Assembly (NCBI RefSeq): GCF_023017165.1
Contig: NZ_JALKBW010000001.1
Coordinates: 124,001 to 188,000 of the forward strand
Direction: 5' to 3'
DNA: 64,000 bases
Source: Gordonia alkaliphila
Lineage (GTDB): Bacteria > Actinomycetota > Actinomycetes > Mycobacteriales > Mycobacteriaceae
Part shown: positions 49,665 to 57,968 of the stretch, piece by piece
Position numbering within the stretch: the stretch's first letter is position 1
Layout: every line of letters starts with the position of its first letter
The notes under the pieces: model-generated
What the model was told of the DNA's origin: nothing
What the model saw: the letters and a program-made list of their open reading frames with translations, nothing else
Databases searched by the model: none
Program-made: the position numbers and the translations under genes

Positions 49665-50426
49665 TTGCTCGCGACGGACGCCGCCTCGCCGGCCGCCGTC
49701 GCCGCGCACGACAAGCAGCGTTGGCTGTCGTTGTTCAACCCGTGCGCGGTGGTCAACGATCCGGTCGGCTCGGCGCCGCACCGCGGCTCCGAGCAGCTCG
49801 CGCGTTTCTACGACACCTTCATCGCCCCGAACCGCATCCGCTTCGAGGTGGCCCACGACGTGGTCTGCGGCCGCGAGGTGCTCCGCGACGTCACCATCGT
49901 CATCGAGATGAGCGACCGCGTGACGCTCCGGGTGCCCGCCCATCTGCGCTATGCGATGACCGACGATGCGCGCATCGACGCGCTCGCCGCCCACTGGGAG
50001 CTGGGTCCGATGATCGGCCAGCTGCTCGGCAACGGGTCGGCCGCCGCGCCCGTGGCGGGCCGACTCTCGGCGGGCCTCCTGCGCAACCAGCGCCTCGGCG
50101 GCGCGCGGGGCTTCGCCCGGGGCTTCGTCGGCGTCGGCGCCCGCGCGAAGCGGCAGGCGATCGCCCTGCTCCAGGCATTAGGCGACGGCGACGTGCACGC
50201 CGCCGAGCGGGCGCGCACCGCCGCGACTGCCCTCCGGTTCGGTGGACGGCCGGTGCCGTCGCCCGCCGAACTCGGTCGACAGCTCGCCGGATGGCGGGTC
50301 GGCAAGACGCTGGCCGCCGGCCGGACCGTGTCGGTGACCCTGACCGACGGCCAGGCCCACGGGGTGGCGCTGGTGGAGTTCGCCGGGCGCGCGGTGTCCG
50401 CGGTGACGGTGTACGTCGACGCCTGA
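49665..50426 (+). CDS. NTF2/SnoaL-like fold protein
   Basis: 253 residues. N-terminal half (about 8-115) is a cone-shaped NTF2-like domain (AAHDKQRWLSLFNPCAVVNDPVGSAPH, GSEQLARFYDTFIAPN, EVLRDVTIVIEM), similar to steroid-isomerase-like proteins. The second half is helical, with a C-terminal beta region. The only start is TTG 49665, directly at the AIM24 breakpoint and without a ribosome site, so its own 5' end may have been trimmed by the same event. Enzymatic activity unproven. Confidence 0.65.
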   Translation: MLATDAASPAAVAAHDKQRWLSLFNPCAVVNDPVGSAPHRGSEQLARFYDTFIAPNRIRFEVAHDVVCGREVLRDVTIVIEMSDRVTLRVPAHLRYAMTDDARIDALAAHWELGPMIGQLLGNGSAAAPVAGRLSAGLLRNQRLGGARGFARGFVGVGARAKRQAIALLQALGDGDVHAAERARTAATALRFGGRPVPSPAELGRQLAGWRVGKTLAAGRTVSVTLTDGQAHGVALVEFAGRAVSAVTVYVDA

Positions 50427-50458
50427 CGACTGACGCCCGCGAGGCTGCGCAGTGATCC

Positions 50459-50908
50459 CTAGTCGGCGGCAGGTCGTCGGCGGTTCACCTTGAGCGCGCC
50501 GCGGCGCGTCTTGGCGTCGAGCCGTCGACGCTGGGAACCCTTGGTCCGGCGCGTGGGACGGCGCGGTACCTCCGGGGCCACCGCCTCGCGCAGCAGGTCG
50601 GCGAGCCGTTGCCGGGCCAGGGTCCGGTTGCGTCGCTGAGCCCGCTCTTCCGAGGCGGCGATCGTCAGGACACCGCCACTGAGCCGCGGCGCGAGGGTGC
50701 GCAGCACGCGGGCGCGCTGGGCGTCGTCGAGCGCCGTGGTCGCCGCGAGATCCAGGCTCAGCTGCACCCTCGAGTCGGTGGTGTTCACGCCCTGGCCGCC
50801 CGGCCCCGACGAGCGGGAGAACTGTTCGATCAACTCCGACGCCGGAATCCGGAGGCCGCGCGGCGCCCCCGGTCCCGGCGTGATGAGTAGATCGTCCATG
50901 GCTGCCAT
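50459..50908 (-). CDS. arfB: ribosome-rescue peptidyl-tRNA hydrolase ArfB
   Basis: About 149 residues from ATG 50908 (or ATG 50899). Class I release-factor-like domain with GGQ at 37-39 (SGPGGQGVN) and a basic C-terminal tail (RRTKGSQRRRLDAKTRRGALKVNRRRP in parts) that enters the mRNA channel of stalled ribosomes. Lacks a codon-recognition domain, which separates it from RF1/RF2. Convergent with the NTF2-like gene. Confidence 0.92.
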   Translation of the reverse strand: MAAMDDLLITPGPGAPRGLRIPASELIEQFSRSSGPGGQGVNTTDSRVQLSLDLAATTALDDAQRARVLRTLAPRLSGGVLTIAASEERAQRRNRTLARQRLADLLREAVAPEVPRRPTRRTKGSQRRRLDAKTRRGALKVNRRRPAAD

Positions 50909-51129
50909 TCTGCGGGTCGCCGCCGGATCTGGCCAACGAGTTATCACGGCTCAGTCGTCTTCGGGTCTCGCGTCGCCTCGCCCTGGGCGGTATGCGTAGC
51001 AAATACCATTTCACATGCAAAGACCGCTACGATCCTTGCGAGTCGCAGGGTCTCGGGGGAGCCGGCCTGAACATCTCATCTCAGGAATAGCTGTGACTTG
51101 CACCTTCACCCCGTAACAGGAGAGCCGCC

Positions 51130-52293
51130 TTGAAGAAGACGTCCATTCCCCTGCGCGCAGGAATCACCGCCTCCGTCGCACTCACCGCCGCCGCCGCGAT
51201 CGGCGTCGCCACCACCTCCGTCGTTCCCGAGACCACCGTCTCGGCCGACCCGGCGCTGATGGCTTCCACCAGTGTCGCCGGCGGCGTCGCCATCGACCCG
51301 GAGGGGATCATCAAGGGCATCCCGCTCATCGGTGATGCGGCATGGCGTGTCGCCAAGACCCAGCTGGGCACCACGTCGGCCACGGCGATCCTTCCGGGCT
51401 TCGCTGCGGCGTACGCCGACAAGGGCGAGAGCGCTACGGCATTCTCGCTGCTCGGCATCGCGGTGGCCTCGACCGACTTCAAGCTCCTCGGCTTCATCGA
51501 CGTGCCGACCGGGCAGCTCGCCTGCCTGGGTGCACTGACCTTCGCCCAGTCGTCGACCGAGGGCTTCTGCCTCAACGTGCTGGGTGTCTTCGACATGAAG
51601 AACGACAAGGACAAGGGCGAGTTCTCCCTGGCGCTCACCAACCCGATCGCCCTGCTCACCGATGGGATCGACGCGAGCGAGATCATCGGTGCCATCACCG
51701 GCGACACCAGCCTGTCGGAGCTGCTGACTGCCGACTTCGCCCGCGCCACCTTCGGTGGCGCCGACACCTTCAAGGTCACCAGCTCCTACGGCTTCCTGCC
51801 GATCGGCAAGCAGGTTCCGGGCGCCATCCAGGTCGGGTGGCTCGGCGGCACGATGACGCTGTTCCCGGTCACTAGCGACGGCAAGATCAACTACGTGGGC
51901 CTGCCGAACTTCGACTTCTCGAACTTCGGCCAGTTCGACGACATCACCTCCATCATCCCGAGCCTGAGCGTCGGCGAGTTCCAGACCCCGATTCCGGGCC
52001 TGGACATCCCGGGCTGGAGCACCGACGGCATCTTCGGCGGCCTCACCACCCCGGCTACCCAGGACGTCACGGTGCAACTGGACGCCCCGCTGATCGACAG
52101 CACCTCGGAAGCTCCCCTGGAGGTCGCGGACACCACCGCCGAAACCCCGGCGGCCGAGACGGACGACGCTGCGGTGCGGCAGCCCGCAGTGGAGGCTCCC
52201 GCAGTGGAGCAGCCCGCTGCCGATCCGGTGGTGGACGCCCCCGCGGCAGAGAGCGCGCCCTCTTCCCCGGAGCCCGCTGTCAGCCTGGGCTAG
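51130..52293 (+). CDS. secreted protein of unknown function
   Basis: 387 residues from TTG 51130, with AGGAG ten bases upstream. Signal peptide about 1-38 (MKKTSIPLRAGITASVALTAA...). Middle: a compact domain with two cysteines (LACLGAL, GFCLNVL) and strand-rich stretches FLPIGKQVPGAIQVGWLGG. The last 70 residues are Ala/Pro/Glu/Val-rich with repeated AVEAPAVEQPAADP-like units, typical of cell-wall-spanning tails. No family recognised and no catalytic motif. A strong terminator follows, so it is monocistronic. Confidence 0.75.
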   Translation: MKKTSIPLRAGITASVALTAAAAIGVATTSVVPETTVSADPALMASTSVAGGVAIDPEGIIKGIPLIGDAAWRVAKTQLGTTSATAILPGFAAAYADKGESATAFSLLGIAVASTDFKLLGFIDVPTGQLACLGALTFAQSSTEGFCLNVLGVFDMKNDKDKGEFSLALTNPIALLTDGIDASEIIGAITGDTSLSELLTADFARATFGGADTFKVTSSYGFLPIGKQVPGAIQVGWLGGTMTLFPVTSDGKINYVGLPNFDFSNFGQFDDITSIIPSLSVGEFQTPIPGLDIPGWSTDGIFGGLTTPATQDVTVQLDAPLIDSTSEAPLEVADTTAETPAAETDDAAVRQPAVEAPAVEQPAADPVVDAPAAESAPSSPEPAVSLG

Positions 52294-52322
52294 TTGTAGC
52301 CCGCTCCTCTCGGGGAGACACG

Positions 52323-52368
52323 AAAGAACGCCCTCCACGGCGGATTTCCACGGTGGAGGGCGTTCTTT
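52323..52368 (+). terminator. terminator after the secreted-protein gene
   Basis: Perfect 16-base-pair stem AAAGAACGCCCTCCAC (52323-52338) with its complement ending in TTCTTT (52353-52368). Confidence 0.85.
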
Positions 52369-52401
52369 GTGCCCGACGGCGTCGTCCGTAGGCTCGTCGG
52401 C

Positions 52402-53421
52402 ATGAACTCCGACGCATCGCACGAGCGCGAGCTCACCGAACGCATCTCGCTGACCCTGCCCGACGGGCAGTTGAACCGGGAAGCGGTCGGCTTCGCGCGC
52501 TGGCCCCTCGTCGACACCTCCGGCATCGGTCGCGGACTCCGGGCCGTCGGCCGCAACAAGCGGTGGGAGTACTGGAGCGTCATCACGCCCACCCACATCG
52601 CGGCGCTCACGGTCTCGTCGATCGATTACGCCGGCGTCCACGAGGTGTGGCTGTTCGATCGGGCCACCGGCGAGGAGGTCGGCAAGGCCGCCACCGTCAT
52701 CCCCCCGCGCCACGTGGAGCTGCCCGCCTCGCTCGGTGGCGGCATCGTCAGCGGCCGCGCCAAAGACCTCGCGATCGACATCACCCCGCTGCCGAACGAC
52801 GCCACCCGACTGCGCGCTCTCATCCCCGGCGGCGTGATCGACGTCGTGGTCCAGCGCCCGCCGGCCCACGACTGCCTCGCCGTGGTGGTGCCGTGGAGCG
52901 ACACGCGCTTCCAGTACACGGTGAAGGACGTCGCGCTGCCCGCGTCCGGCTCACTGATCATCGATGGCGTCGAGCACGTGCTCCCCGAGGGCGAATCGTG
53001 GGCGGTGCTCGATCACGGCCGCGGCCGGTGGCCGTACGACATCACCTGGAACTGGGGCGCGGGTTCGGGCCGATCGCACGGGCACACCATCGGACTCCAG
53101 GTGGGCGGCAAGTGGACCGCGGGCACCGGCGTCACCGAGAACGGCGTGGTGATCGACGGTCGCCTGCACAAGATCAGTACCGAACTGCGCTGGGAGTATT
53201 CGACCGACGACTTCCTGGCCCCCTGGCGGGTGTCCGGCGGTGGCTTGGACGCCGAGCTGGTGCCCTTCCACGACAAGCGGAGCCGGATGAACTTCGGCGT
53301 CCTCGCCGGCAACACGGACCAGTGCTTCGGTACCTGGTCGGGCACCTTCGACACCGGCCTCGACGTGATCGAGTTCAGCGGACTGGTCGGATTCGCCGAA
53401 CACGTCCACAACCGCTGGTAG
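52402..53421 (+). CDS. DUF2804-family protein
   Basis: 339 residues from ATG 52402, seven bases after TAGGCT (leaderless). Two-lobed all-beta family related to carotenoid-hydratase/lipocalin-like (hydroxyneurosporene synthase-like) folds: NKRWEYWSVITP, FDRATGEEVGKAAT, then GRGRWPYDITWNWGAGSG and C-terminal MNFGVLAGNTDQCFGTWSG. Cytosolic by lack of signal. No reaction is established; these genes often lie alone. Confidence 0.8.
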   Translation: MNSDASHERELTERISLTLPDGQLNREAVGFARWPLVDTSGIGRGLRAVGRNKRWEYWSVITPTHIAALTVSSIDYAGVHEVWLFDRATGEEVGKAATVIPPRHVELPASLGGGIVSGRAKDLAIDITPLPNDATRLRALIPGGVIDVVVQRPPAHDCLAVVVPWSDTRFQYTVKDVALPASGSLIIDGVEHVLPEGESWAVLDHGRGRWPYDITWNWGAGSGRSHGHTIGLQVGGKWTAGTGVTENGVVIDGRLHKISTELRWEYSTDDFLAPWRVSGGGLDAELVPFHDKRSRMNFGVLAGNTDQCFGTWSGTFDTGLDVIEFSGLVGFAEHVHNRW

Positions 53422-53468
53422 CCGCGTGGCCGCGGTGTAACAACTCGGCGCCCATGTGGCCACAGTGA

Positions 53469-53503
53469 TTGATGGTGCGCACGTGGTCATCGATACTCGT
53501 CTG
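53469..53503 (+). promoter_or_regulatory. promoter of the GH43-like gene
   Basis: TTGATG (53469-53474) and GATACT (53492-53497) with the ideal 17-base spacer; six further bases lead to GTG 53504, so the transcript is probably leaderless. This decides the start over GTG 53456. Confidence 0.6.
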
Positions 53504-54475
53504 GTGAGAGTCATCCGGAGAGGCAGCCGCACGGTCGTCACGGGCATCGCGATCGCCCTCGCCGCGCTGCTGGCCACGACCCCGGGCGGCAGCGCCGCCG
53601 AACCCGCCGCCGCGCGGTACACCATGGTCGCGTTCAGCAACGCCAGCGCCCGCGACCTGGACGTCTACGAGTCGAGCGACGGCACCGACTTCCAGCCGCT
53701 CAAGCTGTCGGCGTATCGCCCGCCCGCGGGATTCGTCCGGGATCCGAGCATCTTCCGGCACACCGACGGGCAGTACTACCTCACCCACACCACGGCCGAC
53801 GGCGCGAACATCGGCTTCGCCCGCAGCAGCGACCGCATCACCTGGACGCCGATGAAGAGCTGGCCGGTCCCGCTGTGCTGCGCCCTCCTCCCGGGCACCG
53901 GCGACGGCAAGGGCCCGGTGAATCCGTTCGGTATCACCGGCTCGGCGGGCTTCCGCGACGGGCCGTCGCTGTCGCCGTTCACCACCAAGGCGTGGGCGCC
54001 GGAGTGGTTCATCGACGACGGCCGGGTGCACATCATCATGTCGATGTCGACCGGCGGCGGCTTCGTCCCTTACCTGCTGACCGCTCTCGATGCGACGCTC
54101 ACCCGGTGGAGTTGGCCGGTGCCGCTCGACGGCCTGAACGCCGACCGGATCGACACCACCGTCGTCAAGGCCGGATCGACCTATCACGCGTTCACCAAGA
54201 ACGAGACCAAGAAGGTGCTCGAGCACGCCGTCGCCCCCGCCCTGCGCGGCCCGTACACGTTCGTGCCGCCGGGCGAGTGGGGCACGCTGGTGGAGGGCCC
54301 CACCGTGACGCAGCTGCCGAACGGCGACTGGCGGCTCTACTTCGACGCCTACAAGGCCGGCAAGTACCTCTATTCCGACAGCAGCGACGGCATGAAGACG
54401 TGGACGCCGCCGAAGGAACTGCCGGGAATCTCCGGCACCGCACGGCACTTCGGCGTCCTCCGCGAACCCGCATAG
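53504..54475 (+). CDS. secreted GH43-like beta-propeller glycosidase
   Basis: 323 residues. Signal peptide (about 1-32: MRVIRRGSRTVVTGIAIALAALL...). The five-bladed fold is suggested by recurring VRDPSIFRHTDGQYYLTHT, AWAPEWFIDDGRVHIIMS and WGTLVEGPTVTQLPNGDWRLYF. The Asp of VRDPSI, the Asp/Glu of APEWF and the Glu of VEGPTV match the three acidic residues of GH43 enzymes. Probably cleaves arabinose- or xylose-containing glycans outside the cell, perhaps its own arabinogalactan or plant material; substrate unproven. Confidence 0.75.
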   Translation: MRVIRRGSRTVVTGIAIALAALLATTPGGSAAEPAAARYTMVAFSNASARDLDVYESSDGTDFQPLKLSAYRPPAGFVRDPSIFRHTDGQYYLTHTTADGANIGFARSSDRITWTPMKSWPVPLCCALLPGTGDGKGPVNPFGITGSAGFRDGPSLSPFTTKAWAPEWFIDDGRVHIIMSMSTGGGFVPYLLTALDATLTRWSWPVPLDGLNADRIDTTVVKAGSTYHAFTKNETKKVLEHAVAPALRGPYTFVPPGEWGTLVEGPTVTQLPNGDWRLYFDAYKAGKYLYSDSSDGMKTWTPPKELPGISGTARHFGVLREPA

Positions 54476-54507
54476 GGTGAGCGCACACGGTGAGCGGGCG
54501 GGGCGGG

Positions 54508-55272
54508 TCAGCCCGCTTCAGTCGCCTCTGCCCGGGCCTGCGCCTTCTTCCGTTCGATGTCGGCGAGCGCACGCTCGTACTCAGCGCGCTGCTCGGCGCC
54601 GGCCTCCCACGCCTCCATGCGGTTCTTCACCACGCGGGCCGGGGAGCCGACCGCGATCGAGTAGTCGGGGATCACGCCGCGGGCGACGGCGTGGGCGCCG
54701 AGGACGCAGCCGCGGCCGACGATGGTGTTGCGCAGCACGGTGACCTTGGTGGCGATCCAGGTGTCGGCGCCGATCCGCAGCGGCCCCTTGACGATGCCCT
54801 GGTCCTTGATCGGGATCCCGATGTGGTCGGTCACGTGGTCGAAGTCGCAGATGTAGCACCAGTCGGCGATCAGCGTGGAGCCGCCGATCTCGATGTCCAG
54901 GTAGGCGTTGACCACGTTGTTGCAGCCGAAGACGGTCTTGTCGCCGATTCGGAGGCTGCCCTCGTGGCAACGGATGGAGTTGCCGTCGCCGATGTGCACC
55001 CACCGGCCGATCTCCATGCGCGACAGTTCCGGCGTCGCATGGATCTCGACGTTCTTACCCAGGAAGACCATGCCGCGCAGCACGATATGCGGGTTGGCCA
55101 GGCGGAACCGCGCCAGCCGGTAGTAGCGCACCAGGTACCAGGGCGTCCAGGCCTTGTTCTTCTTGATCCAGCGGAGCGAGTCCAGCGTCAGAAAACGGGC
55201 CTGCTGGGGGTCGCGGCTGCGCAGCCCGGCACGCCAGCGCGAACGGTACGAGGCGTTCCACATGGTGGTCAT
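54508..55272 (-). CDS. hexapeptide-repeat acyltransferase (Rv3034c-like)
   Basis: 254 residues from ATG 55272 (ATG 55263 also possible). Basic N-terminal region, then left-handed beta-helix coils (IVLRGMVFLGKNVEIHA, IGRWVHIGDGNSIRCH, IGDKTVFGCNNVVNAYLDIEIG, VKGPLRIGADTWIATKVTVLRN, VGRGCVLGAHAVARG) and a C-terminal coiled helix rich in Ala/Glu/Arg. Acetyl- or acyl-transferase to a sugar is likely; by position it may serve the methylglucose polysaccharide or the cell wall. TAGGGT just upstream suggests leaderless transcription. Confidence 0.82.
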   Translation of the reverse strand: MTTMWNASYRSRWRAGLRSRDPQQARFLTLDSLRWIKKNKAWTPWYLVRYYRLARFRLANPHIVLRGMVFLGKNVEIHATPELSRMEIGRWVHIGDGNSIRCHEGSLRIGDKTVFGCNNVVNAYLDIEIGGSTLIADWCYICDFDHVTDHIGIPIKDQGIVKGPLRIGADTWIATKVTVLRNTIVGRGCVLGAHAVARGVIPDYSIAVGSPARVVKNRMEAWEAGAEQRAEYERALADIERKKAQARAEATEAG

Positions 55273-55383
55273 GGGGACAAACCCTAATCGACGCGATTTT
55301 CGGACACGATAGAGTCTTGCCCGAACGGCCCGCACGCGCGACACCGCCGCGGTCGGGGCAGTCGAAGGAAGGTACCCCCAGGG

Positions 55384-56688
55384 ATGCAGCAGTCAGTCGG
55401 ACGACGTCGGCGGCAGGGTCGTATCTTTGCGTCGGTGGTCTTCGCCGCCGTCCTCGGCCTCGTGATGACCGCCTGCTCCGACGGGCACACGGAGGTCCGC
55501 GCGATCCCGGCGGCCGGGTGGCCCACGTTCGGGGGCGACGGCGCCAACGCGAACTACACCCCGGTCACCGCACCCGACAACCTCGCCCTGGCGTGGACTC
55601 GCCCCACCGGCGGACCGATCAGCGCCCCGTTGACGATGAACGCCCTCGGCGACATCGGCGTCACCGCGAACACCGCCAACGGCTGCAACACGTTCGTCTT
55701 CGACCGCGCCGCCGGCCGGAAGAACTTCTGCAAGCGCATGGCCTCCGGCGTCGAGCTCAACGCCATGGCCTTCGACCAGAACAATCAGCCGTACCTCGGT
55801 GAGTCGGGCACCTTCCTGGCCTTCAACGGCGGCGGCTCGATCCGCTGGCGGATGCCGGCCATCGGTGTGCCACTGTCGGCGAAGTTCGCCGGCCCGGGCC
55901 GCGTCCTGATGGTCACCACGCAGGGCCAGATCCTGCTCATCAACGCCCAGACCAACGTCTTCGAGGCACCCGAGATCCGGCTGCGTCCGGACGCCCGGCC
56001 CGACGAGCCGCTGTTCGGCCTCGGCGACTGCGTCACCGGCGGCCCGCTCTGCGCGGTCTCCGCTCCCCCGGCCGTCGACGCGGCACACGAGCGTTTCTAC
56101 CTCAACTTCCATCCCGAGGGCACCGAGCAGTCGCAGCTGAGCGCGCTGACCTACAGCGACAACGACATCGTCCAGCGCTGGCACGTCGAGGTGCCCGGCG
56201 GCATGGTGGGCCCGCCGACGCTGTCGGCCGACGGCGGGACTGTCTACGCCTTCGGCCGCGACGGCCGCCTGTACGCCTACGACACCGCCGACGGTACGCC
56301 GCGCTGGAATCACGACCTCGGCGGCTTCGGCTTCGCGACCCTCGCCGTCTCGCCCGACGGCATCCTCATCCCCACCGGCACCGTCGGTGCGCCGCTGACC
56401 ATCCTGAAGGACGCCGGCACGAGCGCCGAGGTGGTCGCCACGCGCACCGACCTGCAGACCGTCAGCCTGTCGACCATCACCGGCGGCGACCGCGCCTGGA
56501 CCGTGGTGCGCACCGGTGCCGACCAGAAGCTCATGCTGACCGAGATCTCCACCGCCGACGGCGCCACCCAGCGCTCCCTGGAACTGCCGAAGGCCGCCGG
56601 ATTCACCACCGGCGTCGCGGTCTCGGCCTGGGGCAGCGTCGCCGTGGCCACCCACGCCGGCGAGGTCTTCTACTTCGCTCCGAAGTAG
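55384..56688 (+). CDS. beta-propeller lipoprotein (Rv3035-like)
   Basis: 434 residues. Arg-rich start, hydrophobic segment and lipobox VMTAC with lipidated C31. The rest is a PQQ/quinoprotein-type eight-bladed propeller: WPTFGGDGANANYTPV near the start, repeats such as GRDGRLYAYDTADGTPRWNHDLGG. Such proteins are usually scaffolds rather than enzymes. Divergent from the acyltransferase gene. Extracytoplasmic, membrane-anchored. Confidence 0.83.
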   Translation: MQQSVGRRRRQGRIFASVVFAAVLGLVMTACSDGHTEVRAIPAAGWPTFGGDGANANYTPVTAPDNLALAWTRPTGGPISAPLTMNALGDIGVTANTANGCNTFVFDRAAGRKNFCKRMASGVELNAMAFDQNNQPYLGESGTFLAFNGGGSIRWRMPAIGVPLSAKFAGPGRVLMVTTQGQILLINAQTNVFEAPEIRLRPDARPDEPLFGLGDCVTGGPLCAVSAPPAVDAAHERFYLNFHPEGTEQSQLSALTYSDNDIVQRWHVEVPGGMVGPPTLSADGGTVYAFGRDGRLYAYDTADGTPRWNHDLGGFGFATLAVSPDGILIPTGTVGAPLTILKDAGTSAEVVATRTDLQTVSLSTITGGDRAWTVVRTGADQKLMLTEISTADGATQRSLELPKAAGFTTGVAVSAWGSVAVATHAGEVFYFAPK

Positions 56689-56717
56689 TTCCGCCGGGCG
56701 TCGTCAGCCGGGAGTAG

Positions 56718-57938
56718 TCAGTCGCAGCTAGCGGCGCGGACGCCGGGCTCGCACAGGAAGGCGACGCCCTGGCGGCCGATCCGCGTGAGGATCAGCGCGT
56801 AGGGCTCGGAACCCTTGAGCTTCAACCGTTTCCGCAGCCGGTCCGGGTCCACGTCGAGGCCGCGCACCAGGACCTCCAGGCTGCCGCAGCCGCGGGCGGC
56901 GAGCGCACTGCGGAGCGCCTTCTCGTTCACCGGCAGCTGCTCGATCACCCGGAAGCCGCGTTCGCCCGCGGGCACCGCGCCACCGGTCAGGTAGGCGATC
57001 TGCGGATCCAACTGCACCAGCCCGTGCCGGTGCCCGTACTGACGCACCAGCCCGGCCCGCACCACCGCACCGTCGGGGTCGACGATCCACTCGCCCACCC
57101 CGGGCGCGCCCAGGTCGTCCGGGTCGTCGGAGGTCACCTCGTACAGCGACGTGGTGCCGTCCGGGCGGCTGCGCAGCACGCTGGCGCGATTGGCCGGCTG
57201 TCCGGCGGCGTCGGTCCACAGGCAGGCCTCGCGGACACCACCGTCGAGCGAGACGATCTGCACCTGCCCCTCGAAGCCGAAGCGGGTGCGCAGGTGCTGA
57301 TAGTCCAGGCCCGGTGAGCATTTGACGGCCATCGGCCGCCCGGCGTACACGGCGAGCAGTTCCAGCAGCGGCGGGTCGAGCTGATCGATGCCGAAGACCC
57401 GGCCGCCGCTGTTGCGGCGTCCGGGGTCGGCGATGAACACCTCCGCCGTCGACGTCGGGGTCAGGGCGTCGGCGCGCAGCAGCGTCGGCGCGGTACCGCC
57501 GACCAGGCCCAGATTGTGCTGCGCCATGGCCAACCGCACCGGATCCAGGTCCGAGCCGATCACCGCGCCGATCCCGGGCGCGGCGACCAGTGTCGTCAGT
57601 TCCGCACCGATCGAGCAGGTGAGGTCGTGCACCAGCGCACCGGGATGCCGGCGGGCGATCTCGGCGGCGCGCAGCGCGGCCACCGGGGTCGCTGTGGCCT
57701 GCTGGACGGCGTTGTCGTCGGCCAGCAGCGCGTCGGCGTAGGCCAGCTTCCCCGCCGCGCGGCGTCGTGCCCGGACCGTCTCCACCAGGGCGGCGGCGTG
57801 CTCCGGGTACCGCGAACGCAGCTTCGTCAGGTCGCCCAGCAGCGACGCCGAGGTCAGCGGAAACTCCGCAGCGACGTCCAACGCCTTGCTTCCGTACCGG
57901 GAACGCAGGAAGACGACGTCGTCGTCACTGACGGTCAT
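56718..57938 (-). CDS. THUMP-like/class I SAM methyltransferase-fold protein (Rv3037c-like)
   Basis: 406 residues. Helical N-terminus (1-80) with KLAYADALLADDNAVQQAT, a methyltransferase core with DLTCSIGAELTTLVAA (motif I; a Cys-Ser in place of the usual Gly-x-Gly), IGSDLDPVRLAMAQHN and FIADPGRRNSGGRVF, then a C-terminal THUMP-like region (VNEKALRSALAARGCGSLEVLVRGLDVDPDRLRKRLKLKG in pieces). Probably an RNA methyltransferase relative; substrate unknown, and the altered motif I raises the question of activity. Confidence 0.78.
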   Translation of the reverse strand: MTVSDDDVVFLRSRYGSKALDVAAEFPLTSASLLGDLTKLRSRYPEHAAALVETVRARRRAAGKLAYADALLADDNAVQQATATPVAALRAAEIARRHPGALVHDLTCSIGAELTTLVAAPGIGAVIGSDLDPVRLAMAQHNLGLVGGTAPTLLRADALTPTSTAEVFIADPGRRNSGGRVFGIDQLDPPLLELLAVYAGRPMAVKCSPGLDYQHLRTRFGFEGQVQIVSLDGGVREACLWTDAAGQPANRASVLRSRPDGTTSLYEVTSDDPDDLGAPGVGEWIVDPDGAVVRAGLVRQYGHRHGLVQLDPQIAYLTGGAVPAGERGFRVIEQLPVNEKALRSALAARGCGSLEVLVRGLDVDPDRLRKRLKLKGSEPYALILTRIGRQGVAFLCEPGVRAASCD

Positions 57939-57968
57939 GGGTCGCGGCGTCCAGGTGCGTCGACGCCC

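Noticed and set aside
47045-49756. A 903-codon open frame on the minus strand opposite the GH57/GT4 genes
   Set aside because: Antisense to well-conserved coupled genes. Composition (Gly/Arg/Val/Asp-rich, no motifs) is that of a GC-rich shadow.
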